Position numbers and translations under genes: made by a program
The notes under the pieces: model-generated
Databases searched by the model: none
Seen by the model: only the letters and a program-made list of their open reading frames with translations
What the model was told of the DNA's origin: nothing
Assembly: GCA_037577475.1 (NCBI GenBank)
Contig: CM075188.1
Span: 7,660,501 to 7,724,500, forward strand
Length of the DNA: 64,000 bases
Direction: 5' to 3'
Source: Chaunax sp. Z400
Lineage: Eukaryota; Chordata; Actinopteri; Lophiiformes; Chaunacidae
In this document: piece after piece, positions 1-12,459 of the stretch
Layout: each line of letters starts with the position of its first letter
Position numbering within the stretch: position 1 is the stretch's first letter

Positions 1-1478
1 CAATGAATGTCACAATATATAAATAAAGTGTGTGTGGATCCCAACCTGTTGCTTGTGACCCTGGTAAGCACATGTGACACCTGAGACGAGTGCTTTTAGC
101 AATGAAACCAATATTTTCTGCTGCTTTTTCTTGGAGGCCTAATGAGGTGAAGACATTCGATATTTCAAGAAAATAAAAATTTTTTGTGTAACCATAAAGA
201 CTGATGGCCTGTTTCATGGGGACCCCTTGAGGGGCCTCAACCCCCAGACTGGAAACGACTGACTGGTCTTGTTGGACTAATATTTCTAATCCTTAAAACT
301 GGTTTAAGAGTGAGTATTACGGAAGTTATTTTGTCCTATCCCTGAGCTCAATTTATTATTATTATTATTATGTTACCTGAACACAATCTGAGCAAAATCT
401 ACAATCATATTAACATTTGATGTGGTGTCACACTGAAAAATGTTAATATTCAGCAGTGTTTCCCTACAGGGTGTGACAATCTAGATCAGTCTTTTGACTG
501 GTTGATCCTGAACAGCCACTGTTTCTGGCGGTGCAGAAAGATGGGTGCGACTAGCCAATCAGAATAGTGCTCGTGAATAATTCAAATAACTTGTTTTATT
601 CAGTGTGGGAACTAAACGACTGTTGGTAAAGAAAAACTTGAATAAATAAATGTTTTTTGAATATAAACTAATATAAATTTGCAACAAGAACTCATGGGTA
701 ATGTTCTTTTTAATGTTTGCTGTCAGGAAACAAAAGAAGAAATCTGTACAAGGAGACCGAAGAGACCGAGGTGATGAAGCCAGAGCCGAAGGAGACCGAT
801 GTGTAAAAGTCTGAGTGGACTAATTCCAACGTTGTTGAGACCTCAGACCACTTATCTGTGAATATGTATTTATTTTTAATAGTGGGATCATGCATTAATA
901 CACAAACAACAAATTTCATGCCTTCATATTCTTCTATGTTTACTAGAATTTCTGTTTCTCACAGGGAGGACTTGTTTCAGGCTTTAATAAAGATGTCCAA
1001 ACTCACTCATGGAGCTGTTGTATTTCAATTTTGTTCGTATTTTCCCATCATGACAGAAAATATGGCAATGGATGGTTTCTACTTTTTAAATCTCTGGGAC
1101 CACAATCAATACAATTGCTCAAAAACCACAAAAGGCAAATCAATAAAAGGCAATAGAAATAAGAGAATTTTGCCAACAAACTCCAAAAGTGCAATTCCCA
1201 ATGATATAAAACTGATGAAAGGATGTAGATTGTCACATTAGAGAAAATGTTGGAGTGATAAATGTGAAATGAATGATGTGTAGATTATACAAAACAAATC
1301 ACAAATTCATCCTGAAGGAGTGAGCAGTTTTGTGTTGCCTTAAACATGTTGGCATCAGTGAATTAGTAACGTACAAAACTGCATCTCTCCTTTACAAAAT
1401 GAAGACGTTTTTCACATTGTGTCCCAGGAGAGATCTGCTACAAAGTTCCTTCCACTTTCTCCCTCAAGGCCGCAGCAT
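1..1478. other. Left flank and probable nit2 3' UTR
   Basis: No convincing coding exon was found here. Short open frames occur but are AT-rich, resemble no family I know, and have no matching splice sites. The right part, just below the nit2 stop codon, should be nit2 3' UTR. A short ATT run lies near 353-370. The far left could belong to another gene's 3' region, but nothing shows it. Confidence 0.5.
869..874 (-). terminator. nit2: Candidate nit2 poly(A) signal
   Basis: TTTATT on the plus strand reads AATAAA on the minus strand, about 600 bp past the nit2 stop. It is the nearest clear canonical hexamer I saw downstream of the gene. Such hexamers are common in AT-rich sequence, so this is only a candidate. 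Confidence 0.3.
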
Positions 1479-4400
1479 TCAGTTGGATCCTTCCTGCACA
1501 GACGTCACAGTGTAGAGGTCATCCCGACGCTGAGCCGTGATCGGGATCTGCTGCCGGATGTCAGCTAAATACTGCAGGTCTAGGATCAGGTCACAGGAGG
1601 ATACAGAGAGGATTAGTGCAGAAAGGATGATGTCACCTGCACAGTCCCCACTATACTTCTGTGGAAAACTCCCCCATTACAGCATGGAGATAGATCAGGT
1701 CACTAATATTTATCAATATGTGTTCAAAGAATTCAGCTGTGACTAACTTTATCGATACCGTATGCAGATACAAGTAGACAGCCTCCTCACTCACCGATGT
1801 CAGCATAAATCACAGCCTCCTCTGGTCCAGCCTTTGAGATGACTTCTCCCCTGAAACCACAGATTGCAACAATCACAAGTCTGCAGCATTCAAAACCTAA
1901 AAGTATTCAGACAGGAGATGCATTTAGTCAATGTCTGAAAACAAAAGCTTTCAATATGACAACAATATCCAAAGACAACACTGATCATCTATAATTACTA
2001 ACACAATTTTGAGCTTATTGTACCTTCATTTTATGATACTCATAGTTCTACTTTAGCAAGTCTCACAGGAAAATATTGCAGTTTTTACTCCACTATATTT
2101 ACCTAAACAATTAAGATTTATAAATAAAACCTATAATCATTTATTAGATGTGATGCAATGTTTTAAAGTATCCAACATGAAGTAGTTAAAGCTGGGGTTG
2201 GTGATGTTGGAGAAAAGAGCAAGAGTACATATTCAAAAACATCCACCCGCTCCATTCAGCATGAACATGAACGCACACAGGCTAGTGGAGCTACGACTGC
2301 CCCGTACCTCCAGCTGGGAGATGCGTGTGAGTTCATGTTCAACAAGCTCTTTTTTTAGTCATACAACCCAGATTCCAAATGAAGCTGGGTCGCCCTGTAA
2401 AACATTAATAAAACAGAATGTGACAATGTCCTAATTCATTTTACATTCGGCTAAAATGAAAACAGTACTAAGACAATATATTAGAAGGTGTACCTCAATA
2501 ACTTCATAGATTTTTGTAAATATATGCTTATTCTGAATTTAATACCAGCAACACCTCTCTAAAAAGTTGGTAAAGGGACAATAACAGACTGAGAAAGTTG
2601 TGTAATGTGCACAAACACCTGAGTGGATCATTTCACAGGTGATAGTATCATGATGGAGATGTTCACTAGTTTGTGAAAATTTGTATGTGCAAATAGTCCA
2701 ACAGTTTAATAAAAAAATTTCTCAACAAGCAGTAACAAGAAATTTGAGTATTTCACCATCGACAGACCATAATATCATCAAAAGATTCATAAAATCAGGA
2801 GAAATCTCTGCATGTAAAACACAAGGACGAATACCAACATTGGATGATCGTGACCTTCGATCCTTCAGACGACACTGCATTAAAAACTGAAACACCAGAA
2901 ACACAGCTGACTTGTCTGGGCATGAACTCATCTGAGATGAACTGATGCAAAGTATTTAAGTGATGAGTTCACATTTCCAATCATTTGCAGAAATCATGTC
3001 ATGTCCTCCAGGCTAAAAAGGATCATCCAGATTGCAAAGCACAAAGTTATAAAAGCCAGCATCTGTGATGGTATGGAGGTGTGTTAGTGCCCATGGTATG
3101 TTTAAATATCACATCTGTGAAGGCGCCATTAATGCTGAAAGGTACATACAGGTTTAGGAACAACATGTGCTGCTATCCAGACGACGTCTTTTTTCTTTTT
3201 CAGGGACATCGCTGTTTATTCCAGCAAGACAATGAAGCCACATTCTGCTGCCTTACAACAGGCTTCAGAGTAAAAGAGTCCAGGTTCTAGACCGACCTGT
3301 CTGCAGTCCAGACCTGTCCCCCACTGAAAATGTGTGGAGCTTTATGAAGCACCAGATACTGTATGACAACAGAGACCTCAGACAGTTGAACTACTGAAGT
3401 TAGATATCAAGCAAGAATGAGCCAGAATACAACTTTCCTCTTTCCCCAAACGCTGAAAGTGTCGTTTAAAGAAAAGGTGACGTAACGCAAAGACAACGTG
3501 AACCTGTCACAGCTGTTTGAGACACTGAGTAAGCTGCTGAACGAGTCTGTTGCTGCTGCTGCAGGAACACTCATTCCTCAGCTCAGGTCTGAGCACCGAG
3601 GTGAAGTTAGATTTGCATGTCTGCCAGTCTTTACTAACCACATCTACCCGCCTCATGTCTCAGTCACATGTGGAGAAACACAAACAATATCATGACAAAC
3701 ATGGTTATTAGTTCTCTAATGGGAATTGGCTGAACGTTCACTGCTATTCATGTGCTACTAATGTGTGTGGGTAGGCGGGTATGTGCGCAGATAAGCAGTT
3801 AGGACATCCAATCATATCGTTCAGATCCAATGAAATAATTAGATGTGTTTATTAGAGGCCTGCAACAACTACAGACCTTTTTTTTACCTTTGCCAGCAAG
3901 AGCCGGAGGAGGTCATGTGATCGCCCATCTGTTTGTTCTTGTAAATCAATTTAACTCAGGCACTTAATTGCACTCTCTTCTTTTGTATTGTCTTACAACT
4001 GGTTGAACGTGTTTATTCTTTTTGCACACTGAACCCGAGGAACGCAATTTCATTCCACTGCAGGTTCCCTTCGCTGTCTTCGCTTACAGACTCACTCTTG
4101 GGCTGCACATTTAACAGTCACACATAGTTAAACTGGTCAGAGGACACGACATGTTCTTACTGTACCATGGGCTAACAACAGAGCTGTGACCCCAGGCGAT
4201 GTATGAAGCCGTCTCATCCCTGGCAGGAGACGCTGTGGCCACATACAACTGGTTATCCAGCGCCCTGAAAAGGATACGACAGAATTATGGATGTTGAATT
4301 ATGCTGAAGTAAACTGTAGCTTTAAAAGCTATTCTAGATAGTTATGAAAACCAAAAGAATATAACTAAAATTATCATTGCCAGGGGAACAATCACAGATT

Positions 4401-7400
4401 GTTTCTGTAATGCAAATATGATACATCTATTCACCATAATTAGGCCACTGTCTTCAGTTAGTTGCTGTTTGAAAGAATTATCTCCTTAATTTCATGTATT
4501 TCATTAAGATACAACTATAAAATGTGTGCAGCTTCTGAAAATTATTCCAGATCAGATCGAGAGATCAATGCTGACACAATATCAATTTAAGAGAAAGAGC
4601 AATATTGATCAGATTATTGCAGGCTTGCAACAATTTCCTCCACAGATAATATTACATCCCCTCGTGTCAATCTAACCATATTACATGGGGGAGGATGTGT
4701 TCATGTCTGGAGTTTGGGAAAATCCTGTGAACTCACTGTATGGGTGATAAAAATCAACACCTATAAGACACTTGGGTCACTCTAATAAATATTTTTCTGA
4801 GGCAAAAACGTTTTTGGCACCTGCCCCTCTGAAGGAGCTCCCAGTGGGCTGGACCAGTGGTCATGTTGAAAGCTCCAGGGTAGACCAGCAGCTGACAGCC
4901 TGGAGACAGAAGGACAACCTGATCAACACGACAATAAAAACAGTTGCTGCCAAGTGAAGAGTTGCATCAGCCTCTTACCTCTCCTACTGTAGAGCTGTGC
5001 CAGCTCTGCAAACCTCATATCGTAGCAAATCCCCACACCCACTTTACAGAACGCTGTCATCACAAAGAAGACACATTAAAATGATGCTCGTCCAACATCA
5101 GGGAGGAAGACGGGAGCCGGGAGATGTCGCTTACGTGTTTCAAACACTGACAAACTGTTGCCTGCGTTCAGAACCTCAGACTCCTGGAAGCGGATTTTCC
5201 CAGGAACGTCGATGTCAAAGAGGTGAATCTTTGAAAGATGAAGAGAAACACCTCGAGGGGGTGAATACCTGTTAAAATCTCTCTGAGGTCATTCAGACGT
5301 TTAAACAAATGACACACACCTTCCTGTGTTTAAGAAGCAGCTGTCCATCAGGCCCAAACACTGCACAGGTGTTATACAACTTCCCACCGTCTTCTTCAGG
5401 GACGGATCCTGGAGAACAACAACACACATGATAAAACTTGTTGTATCATTTCACTGTTCATTTTTAGTGTACTTTCAAAGTTCCTTTACATCATTTCACT
5501 GACTGTAATTAACGCCTAACTTTCTTAATTAGCACCAGGTCAATCCGACCACATAAGAACCAAGGGCAACAAGCTTTTCTACAAGTAGCATTAAATAACC
5601 TGTGTGTGTGTGTATGTTACTCCAAACACACTGATGATGAAGAGAGACAAATCTAAAGTTGCCATAGCTTAAACAGTCTTATAAGCTTCATCTATTATAC
5701 ATCAATAATCAATGTTAAGAGAAAGCAGGTTTTTGTTCCTCTAAAAAGGCTCACGATGCTATGAATCAGGTGCCTTAAACTAGTTAGAGCAAAAGTCCTG
5801 ATTCTATACTAAATCTCAAAGCATGCAAGTTATTTTTTGATGAGGGAAAATGAAGATGATCTGCTTTTTTTGTTGCACTCAATTCTCCAATACTGAGCTC
5901 ATCTTCACATTCAAAGAGACAACTGTGGGGATTTTCCAAAGCATTTGGATATTTAATAGCAAGAAAAGCACAGGTGTCATTATTAATAATAATAATAATA
6001 ATTCCGTTAATATGTTTATGTATATGTAGCTGTTTAATACATCACATGTATTGTCTGTATATATTTCTACCTCTGTACATAATTTCATAGTGCTAGTAAA
6101 CTATTTATTGCAACGGTCACTTTAACCTGTTCAGTCTTCACCTGCCCATACTTTGTACTTGCTGCTATATTCTACCTATTGTTTATTGGTTTGTGTTCCA
6201 TGCTGCTGCAACAAAATAATTTCCCCCTGCAGGATGATTAAAGTACCTTCTTATCTTAATCAAATATTAAACACTGTGGTGGCTGCAGATGGATCTAATG
6301 AATAAATGAACAGTGACATGCCAGTATCACCAGTTGTTATCCCTCTACTAAAAACACAATATGGCATGTGGGTTATTTGAGATCATTTATTAAGCCTGCT
6401 GCTGTTGATATTATAGAAGGAAAATGGAAAAATGGCTCATCACCCATATAGACACCATGTAAACCATGCAAATCAATAAAAACAGAGTGGTGGGGGGCCA
6501 GGCTTCAGATTCTTTGATTCTTATGAGTCTCATTAACACAAAAAAAGAACTTTACTTTGTTATGACAAGAACACAAAACAGTGAAATTTTGAATTAAATA
6601 AATAACAGGAATGACGTCTCATTGGCTTCCGTATTTTTCTCTAATTTTTAGTCTGCTCTACTATTTTGAGCTAATAAATCTCATAAATAAAATTCAGACA
6701 TAAAGCTGATATATTTGATGAAAATATAATACAGTATTATAAATGCATCCATCAAGATTCAGTACTGAGTTGGATTACCATCAGACTTAACAGATGTACA
6801 TGTACAGTGAAGAAAAGAACTCCCACTGCTCTCTGGACCCTGGTGTCTATGTGATACAACCAGGCTTCCCTACCTCCCACTAGATACACCTGGTTCTCCT
6901 TCGCTGCCTCTGACAGCACCTGAGTGGACTCTCCTGGGATCTTCTCAGCATACGCAGAGAAGAAGCTGGTTCCATACGGAGAGTTGAAGCACTCCTGTAT
7001 TAATGACAGGTGAGAGAGTTTACTGCAGTGATGAATCTTGGACTGAGACTCATGCACTGAGGACTTAAAGTCAGAATTTGACCTTAGGAAGTGGTGACGC
7101 ATCTCTCCAGTGATGTTTGCACAATTTTATAAGTATACCAAAGATTCCCACTGTGGCACAGACAAATTCACTGCAGTCTCCATTTTCAATATTTGTGGAT
7201 TTTTTCATGAAGCCCGTTGTTCAAACCTTACCAGCCTACAGTACATCAAGGATTCAAAGGATGCACTGAGCTCCTCCCTCCTCCTCTCCCTCTCCTTCTC
7301 TACACTCTCATGAATGCATTTACTAACTTGACTTCTTCCCCAGAGTCTTTGAGCTCTCTCAGCCTGCAGGTTACCGTGGACTGTGATTGGATCTACTGCT

Positions 7401-9049
7401 GGGATCCTGGTTGACAACCGCTGACATCATCATAATCATTACCCTTATTATTATCATCATCATCATTATTACAATTATCAGTGTTGTTATTGTTGCACAT
7501 GTCTGTCCCTGTTCCTCACTCCCTCTCGCTCTCTCTCACCCCAACCAGTCAAAGCAGACCTTCAGTCTTGGATCTGCTTGACTTTTCTGCCTGTTAAGGC
7601 AGAAACAGAGGCAGAGGCTTTATTCTCTGTAGAATAAAGAGTATAGTCCCCACCTGCTCTTATTCAAAGTGCCTTGATGTAACTTTTGTTGTGATTTGAT
7701 GCTATTTGAATAAAATTGAATTGACTTGATTGTATTGAAAGAAAATTCAACTCCTCAACTCTCTTTTCTGTTAACTCTGACATCTCTAATCTTCACACTA
7801 ACACACCCCATTAAGGTGGATTTGAGGCTCTAATGTTTGAATCACAAGGCCGTAACAAATATCTTATGAAATACAACTACTTCAGCTTTGAAAATGATTT
7901 TTAGAGACTGAGACTCACTCTGACTTCCTTAAAAACAGTTGCAAATAACAAAAGAAATTCTCTGTGACATTTAAAATATTGTATTCTTTTTACCCAGTAC
8001 AGGCCCAATCAGGTACAAGGACTGCAAATTAGCTATGGCTAGAAGTCCTACATACAGTTCATCAGTTTCATTTTATTTTAAATGTAACAATGTTTACATG
8101 TATCGTCCCTGTTCAAATAAATTACTAAATAAATATTACTCAACACCCTATCCACTCTACTGAAATAAGATTTGTGTTTATGAAACATTGGCATATCCTA
8201 AAGTCCGATCCTGAACCTTGAGCAAGATACTGAACCCCAAACTGCTGCCCGGGCGCTGTACTGACTGCCCACTGCTCCTCAGGGATGGGTCAAATGCAGA
8301 GAAAGAATGTGGCTACATAGTACCATGTATAATTGTATGTGACAAATAAAGCTTCTTCTTTCTTCTATTTTTTAAAACCCACCTATATTTTTACAAAAAA
8401 TGAGGAGGATAAGGCATCACTTAGTCCGTGCCAGTTTTACCATAAGGTGACAGTCAGTCAAGGGACACAGACACACCTACACCTCTTACTTACGGCTGTT
8501 GTAGTTGAACACAGTGCAATAATACAATTAAAACTATTCACTTCTCCCATTCCCAAACATATCCCATCAAAAGCATCATCACTTGTGCCTCCACACACAT
8601 CATCTATGAAACATTCTATATGACATGTAGGAAAAAATGATTGCCTCCTCTGCTTAGTTTCAGCGCCCTCTGTACAGCTGTAATAACAGCGTGACAACCG
8701 GCCCAGCCTCCCCTACTGCCCCCCACATCAGACTCCTCACCGGCAGCAGCACCACTTTGCTGCCTTGTCCCGCAGCTTCCTTCACCAGACTGCGGGCTTT
8801 GTTCAGGTTGTCCGCCTTGACGCTGGACACATGCATCTGGATCACAGCCAGACGGAATTCTGAGAGAACAAGAGACCGTCACTGCATTTTAGCAAATGTT
8901 CAACTTTAAACCTGCAGCGTGGACAACTGGAGGACACATCTGCAGGCTGTAGTTGATATTATTAATTGATAAAAGCACTCAGTTGAATGTGTTGATTAGT
9001 CACAGCCTCAGAAAAATAAGCAACAGAGAACTTTGTACTTACTGGACAT
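1479..9049 (-). CDS. nit2: Omega-amidase Nit2 (nitrilase superfamily), 10 coding exons
   Basis: Omega-amidase hydrolyses alpha-ketoglutaramate and alpha-ketosuccinamate to the 2-oxo acid plus ammonia, in cytosol and mitochondria. Exons in transcript order: 9049-9043, 8859-8741, 6994-6874, 5408-5320, 5228-5135, 5053-4979, 4899-4821, 4264-4166, 1850-1795, 1579-1479. They sum to 840 nt, or 279 aa plus stop (human 276). The nitrilase triad falls where it does in human NIT2: Glu43 (first residue of exon 3, ECFNSPYG), Lys112 (end of exon 4, KHRK) and Cys153 (GICYDMRF). Other family marks are VYLVGG, VYPGAFNMTTGPAHWE, ATASPARDE and the C-terminal ADIRQQIP. Exon 1 codes for only Met-Ser plus one base. 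The start is supported because ATG-TCC-A joins exon 2 in frame to give MSKFRLAVIQ. Intron 8 carries a Tc1/mariner relic. Nit1 is excluded by the closer Nit2 match along the whole length. Confidence 0.96.
2363..3520 (+). mobile_element. Decayed Tc1/mariner-superfamily transposon in nit2 intron 8
   Basis: The left end starts TACAACCC, followed by the AAGTTGGGA-type terminal sequence common in fish. The relic transposase keeps FQQDN (second catalytic Asp, near 3220) and SPDLSPTENVW (catalytic Glu, near 3310), followed by a stop at about 3392. A helix-turn-helix-like piece (ISQQAVTRNLSISPST) lies near 2711-2761. Frames are broken and the middle is shortened compared with the second copy at 55747-57057, so it is inactive. 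The right end is eroded and its border is approximate. It lies antisense to nit2. Confidence 0.8.
5978..6002. repeat. (ATA)n microsatellite
   Basis: A short AT-only trinucleotide tract in nit2 intron 3. It lies within a 5.8-6.2 kb stretch otherwise free of coding signal. Confidence 0.7.
6105..6262 (+). mobile_element. 3' end of a non-LTR retrotransposon
   Basis: The segment ends with a TTTCCCCCTGCAGGA..TTAAAG...TTATCTTA arrangement. This matches the reverse complement of the LINE tail at 50757-50830 (TTTCCCCACTGTGGGACTAATAAAGG, then TTATC repeats). It is a 5'-truncated insertion in nit2 intron 3, same strand sense as the plus strand. No reading frame remains. Confidence 0.5.
7430..7485. repeat. 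Imperfect ATT/ATC trinucleotide tract
   Basis: A low-complexity run of ATC and ATT units in nit2 intron 2. It creates a poly-Ile open frame that is an artefact of the repeat. Confidence 0.6.
8200..8362 (+). mobile_element. SINE-like fish repeat tail
   Basis: Motifs typical of a common teleost interspersed repeat occur in order: CCTTGAGCAAGATACTGAACCCC, CTGCCCGGGCGCTGTACTG, GATGGGTCAAATGCAGAG, and a terminal GTGACAAATAAAGCTTCTTC. No tRNA-like head is visible, so it is probably 5'-truncated. It lies in nit2 intron 2. Confidence 0.6.
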
Positions 9050-12000
9050 CGCTTTTGCTAAAGTTGACATATGTGCAGAGTCGTGCTGTTTGGTTTCACA
9101 GTCCACAGGAAACCGGCAGGTGACATGATTCCGGGTGGCTAATCGGCTTTCAAAATAAGAGTCTACATTTAATCTACAGTCTTGGCACGGTCTCATGACC
9201 ATATGGAAATCCGATTAAAAAACATACCGAATATCTGTAGATGTAAATTGAAGTCTCCCATTACTTAAAGTTACTATCCGACTCTTATGTAAAGCTTGTG
9301 TAAATCTCTGAACTTTTATTGTGAAGTTTACAGAAGAGGTTACGTCAGCAGGGGGGTGGGTGTCGACGAATATATTAACATAGTTAAGAAAACAATAATA
9401 CATACAAAGATAACATAATTAGAAAATTTCTCAAGAAATTTAGAGTATGCCTGATGCTTGGTGCGTAACGCAAAACTAATATTGCCAGTACTAAGGATGT
9501 ATTAGTAGTAGTATGATAGAGATTCACCTGTAGTACCAGTAGTAGTGGGAGGAGGAGAGCATTAAAATAGCTAAACCAGAATGACATCAAATAGTAATTA
9601 GTAGTAATTAGTATTTTACATAAAACAGCTACATTGTTGTTTAGTAGTATTAACTGTAGAAGTAGTAGCAGTAAAACCTGTAATATTAGTATTTGTAGTA
9701 ATTCCACTTTCCTGTTGATGTTCTATTCACTTTTTTTTTAAAGACAGGTCTCAGCTGCCTAAACCAGCTGAAGAATGGACCTGAAGATTGCTGACTCATC
9801 CAGGTAAACAGGTAGAAAGCTCTGAAAGCACCACTTGATCAAGTCAGCCTGATTCAAAAGCTGCAGGTTGCATTATTAAAATGGGCATGCCATCATCATC
9901 CTAAGAGGCTGCTGAACATGTGTGTAGGTATAGAATCTGTATGGATAAAGTTACACATTTTGATATGAGAGAAAAAAATGGTTGTCTGATTTAAGTATTA
10001 TGCTTTGCACATCAAGCAGAGTACCATACTTGATAACAGGAGTTAGTCATTATAGACAGGAAAGAAATACATATTTCAAACAGTCACTTGTTTAGGAAGG
10101 AAAATCTGTGTTGTATTTTAAGTTTTCCAGAAAGTCACAGCAAATACAATTACTGTTTTGATTTAGACACATCATAAAACAAATTATGAATAACTACAGT
10201 AAAACAGGTGCAGTCAAATAATCTCCATTTATTAAAAACAGAAATGCTTAGAAAATAATAGCAGTACAGTAATGTGCAAATTACACTGAAGACATGTTGC
10301 ATTTTGACTAGTGGCGACATCCTTAGCCAGTGATATTACAGAGTAATGTAATAAGACTCCGGAGTAGAGATGTTCCAGTCAATACTGAAGAATATCACAA
10401 GATTACATGGATTACTTGGGAATGCAATGAAAGCCTGAAGTAAAAAAAAAAGAAAAAAAAAAGAAGACCAAATTCACGAGTCTTTGATTCAAGTTTTGGT
10501 TCCCCATAAGTTTTAGTTTGACCTCTCCCCTCATTTAATTTTAAAAGATAAATGAAAAAAAAAAACCTCTCTGGACACAACATTCACCTGGAGCCGTCAC
10601 TGTAGACACTTTGAACCCCGGCTGCCTACAGTACAGAACTAGACTTCAACACAAATTAATAAGTAAGAGAGAAAAGCAAGGAAAGACCCAATATGAGTTC
10701 AAGAGTAGAGGAGAAGCAGGAAGGTACTGTGATATGTTGCCAATATCACTCATCACAGGCATGAGGCCGAAGGCAACAGTGGCAAACCGGTCAAACCTAT
10801 TTAGTTTCCACTAATACAGTGAAGAACAGACCAAGTTCCAAACATAGATCTATAATGAATTTACTTTTTACACATTTCCTTTTCATTCCCTTGCCTAAAA
10901 GTGCAAAGGACAGTCCTTGTTCTTAATCTTAAGATATTTAACAACCTCTCCACCCATCCATCAACTTAGCAGCGCGCTCCCACTCATAGCACTGTGTTCC
11001 AGGATTAGACGGCATACAATGTCACTAACTCCCAGTATCTTCTTTACTTCGAAATGTGTGAAAATTAGCAGGACATTGCTTCAATTACAGTAATAGCCGT
11101 CCAGATGCTAAAATAAATAACATTTTTATTAGGATAATAGGGGAAAATAATTCACATACCGATTCTGAATTGGATGGGAAAATACTGAGGTGCTCAGGCT
11201 CTAAATCACTGCAATAACCGAACCTCCAGTTGTCGTACTAACAGTCCAGAGGGGCTGTGAACGGTGCTATCTGAGAGCGACGTCATACTGTTATGAGATG
11301 AGGTTAATGATGAGGTTGAGTTAAGCAGATATGATGGACTGTATCCCAGAAACGATGAAAAAAAGCTAACTTTTTACAAGACAAAGAAATGGGAGCTGGT
11401 TTAGAGGCCAGTCAAAGTTTCACTGCATATTCTAACAAACAGGATATGCTTTCAGTCTGACATTGCAAAAGTCTGTGCTGATATAGAGCGGCTTTCACAA
11501 TACTGTATATACATCACATATTTATAAATGTCCTCAAATAATATCCTACTGGAAAACAAAAGTTATCAAAAATAGTTGTAGTGGTCTTGTCTCATGTGCT
11601 AGCATTGCTTGGTGTTATTTATTTTTGGTTGGGGGGTATCTTAATATTTCAGCTGGCTGACTGATGCTCACTTCATGACCAAAAACAACGATTGGTCAAA
11701 GCATGTAATGCAGGATTTGTTGGTTGCTGGTTCGTAAACACACCGGTGAGTGTTTGTGGTAAGGACTGTTGATCTTTGAGAGTAAACAATAATCCTTCTC
11801 CAGATACATTAACACCCAGAAACGGCCCTAACACAACAAAAGAAAAGAAAATTCAAGCAAAAGAGAGGATCTCTGCAGACAAACCATCACACAATTCTAG
11901 TGGGTCGTAAGTGATGCTTAATAAGGGAATACTTTTGGTCTAAATGTTGTTATTTTATGAAAATCTGCACAGCATTCCTTTAAATCTAGAAGGACAATTA

Positions 12001-12459
12001 AGAGGCATGACTGAGCTGCATACTGTTCAGTACAAAACACACGGGGCAGAAATGAGTCAAAGGAAAAGATCAGTCATGTAGTGACTGAACAGGTCAATCC
12101 GTACGCTACGTTAAGGCCAGAAGGAAGCTGCTAGAGTGGAATTGCACAGCAATGAAATCCCATATTTTATCAATAATCAAGAAAAACATACAGTATAACC
12201 AATATTGTTTAAATTAGAATAAGAGAATGGTTGGATGACTGCAGAGCACTTAAGTATGTCATCACACACAGCCGGTCCTACAGGCCTGCAGTCATCAGTG
12301 TGTCCCCATGTCCCAATCATAGACAACACAGGGCTTCACAGTCAACACTGCACTGGATCTGTCCAGCAGGGAGAGCGTGAGAAGGGTTCACTCTGGGCAC
12401 ACAGAGGCTTTTCTTACAGTTTGTGTCACGGCTGGCCGTCACAACCCTGTCATCTCCCT
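9050..12459. other. nit2 promoter side and tbc1d23 3' UTR/intergenic
   Basis: Both flanking genes are on the minus strand, so this holds nit2 upstream sequence (right of 9049) and the 3' side of tbc1d23 (left of 12460). About 9480-9700 is rich in imperfect TAG/GTA trinucleotides. Near 10440-10570 there are A/T homopolymer runs. I found no exon. Confidence 0.6.
10228..10233 (-). terminator. tbc1d23: Candidate tbc1d23 poly(A) signal
   Basis: TTTATT on the plus strand gives AATAAA on the minus strand, about 2.2 kb past the tbc1d23 stop. A second candidate at 11125-11130 would give a 3' UTR of about 1.3 kb. Sequence alone cannot choose between them. Confidence 0.3.

Noticed and set aside
858..1241. 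A 127-aa open frame left of nit2
   Set aside because: Low-complexity AT-rich translation, no known domain, no splice partner; it lies in the probable nit2 3' UTR on the opposite strand.
2681..2890. A host helix-turn-helix gene
   Set aside because: It is the N-terminal relic of the Tc1/mariner transposase; the same element recurs at 55747-57057.
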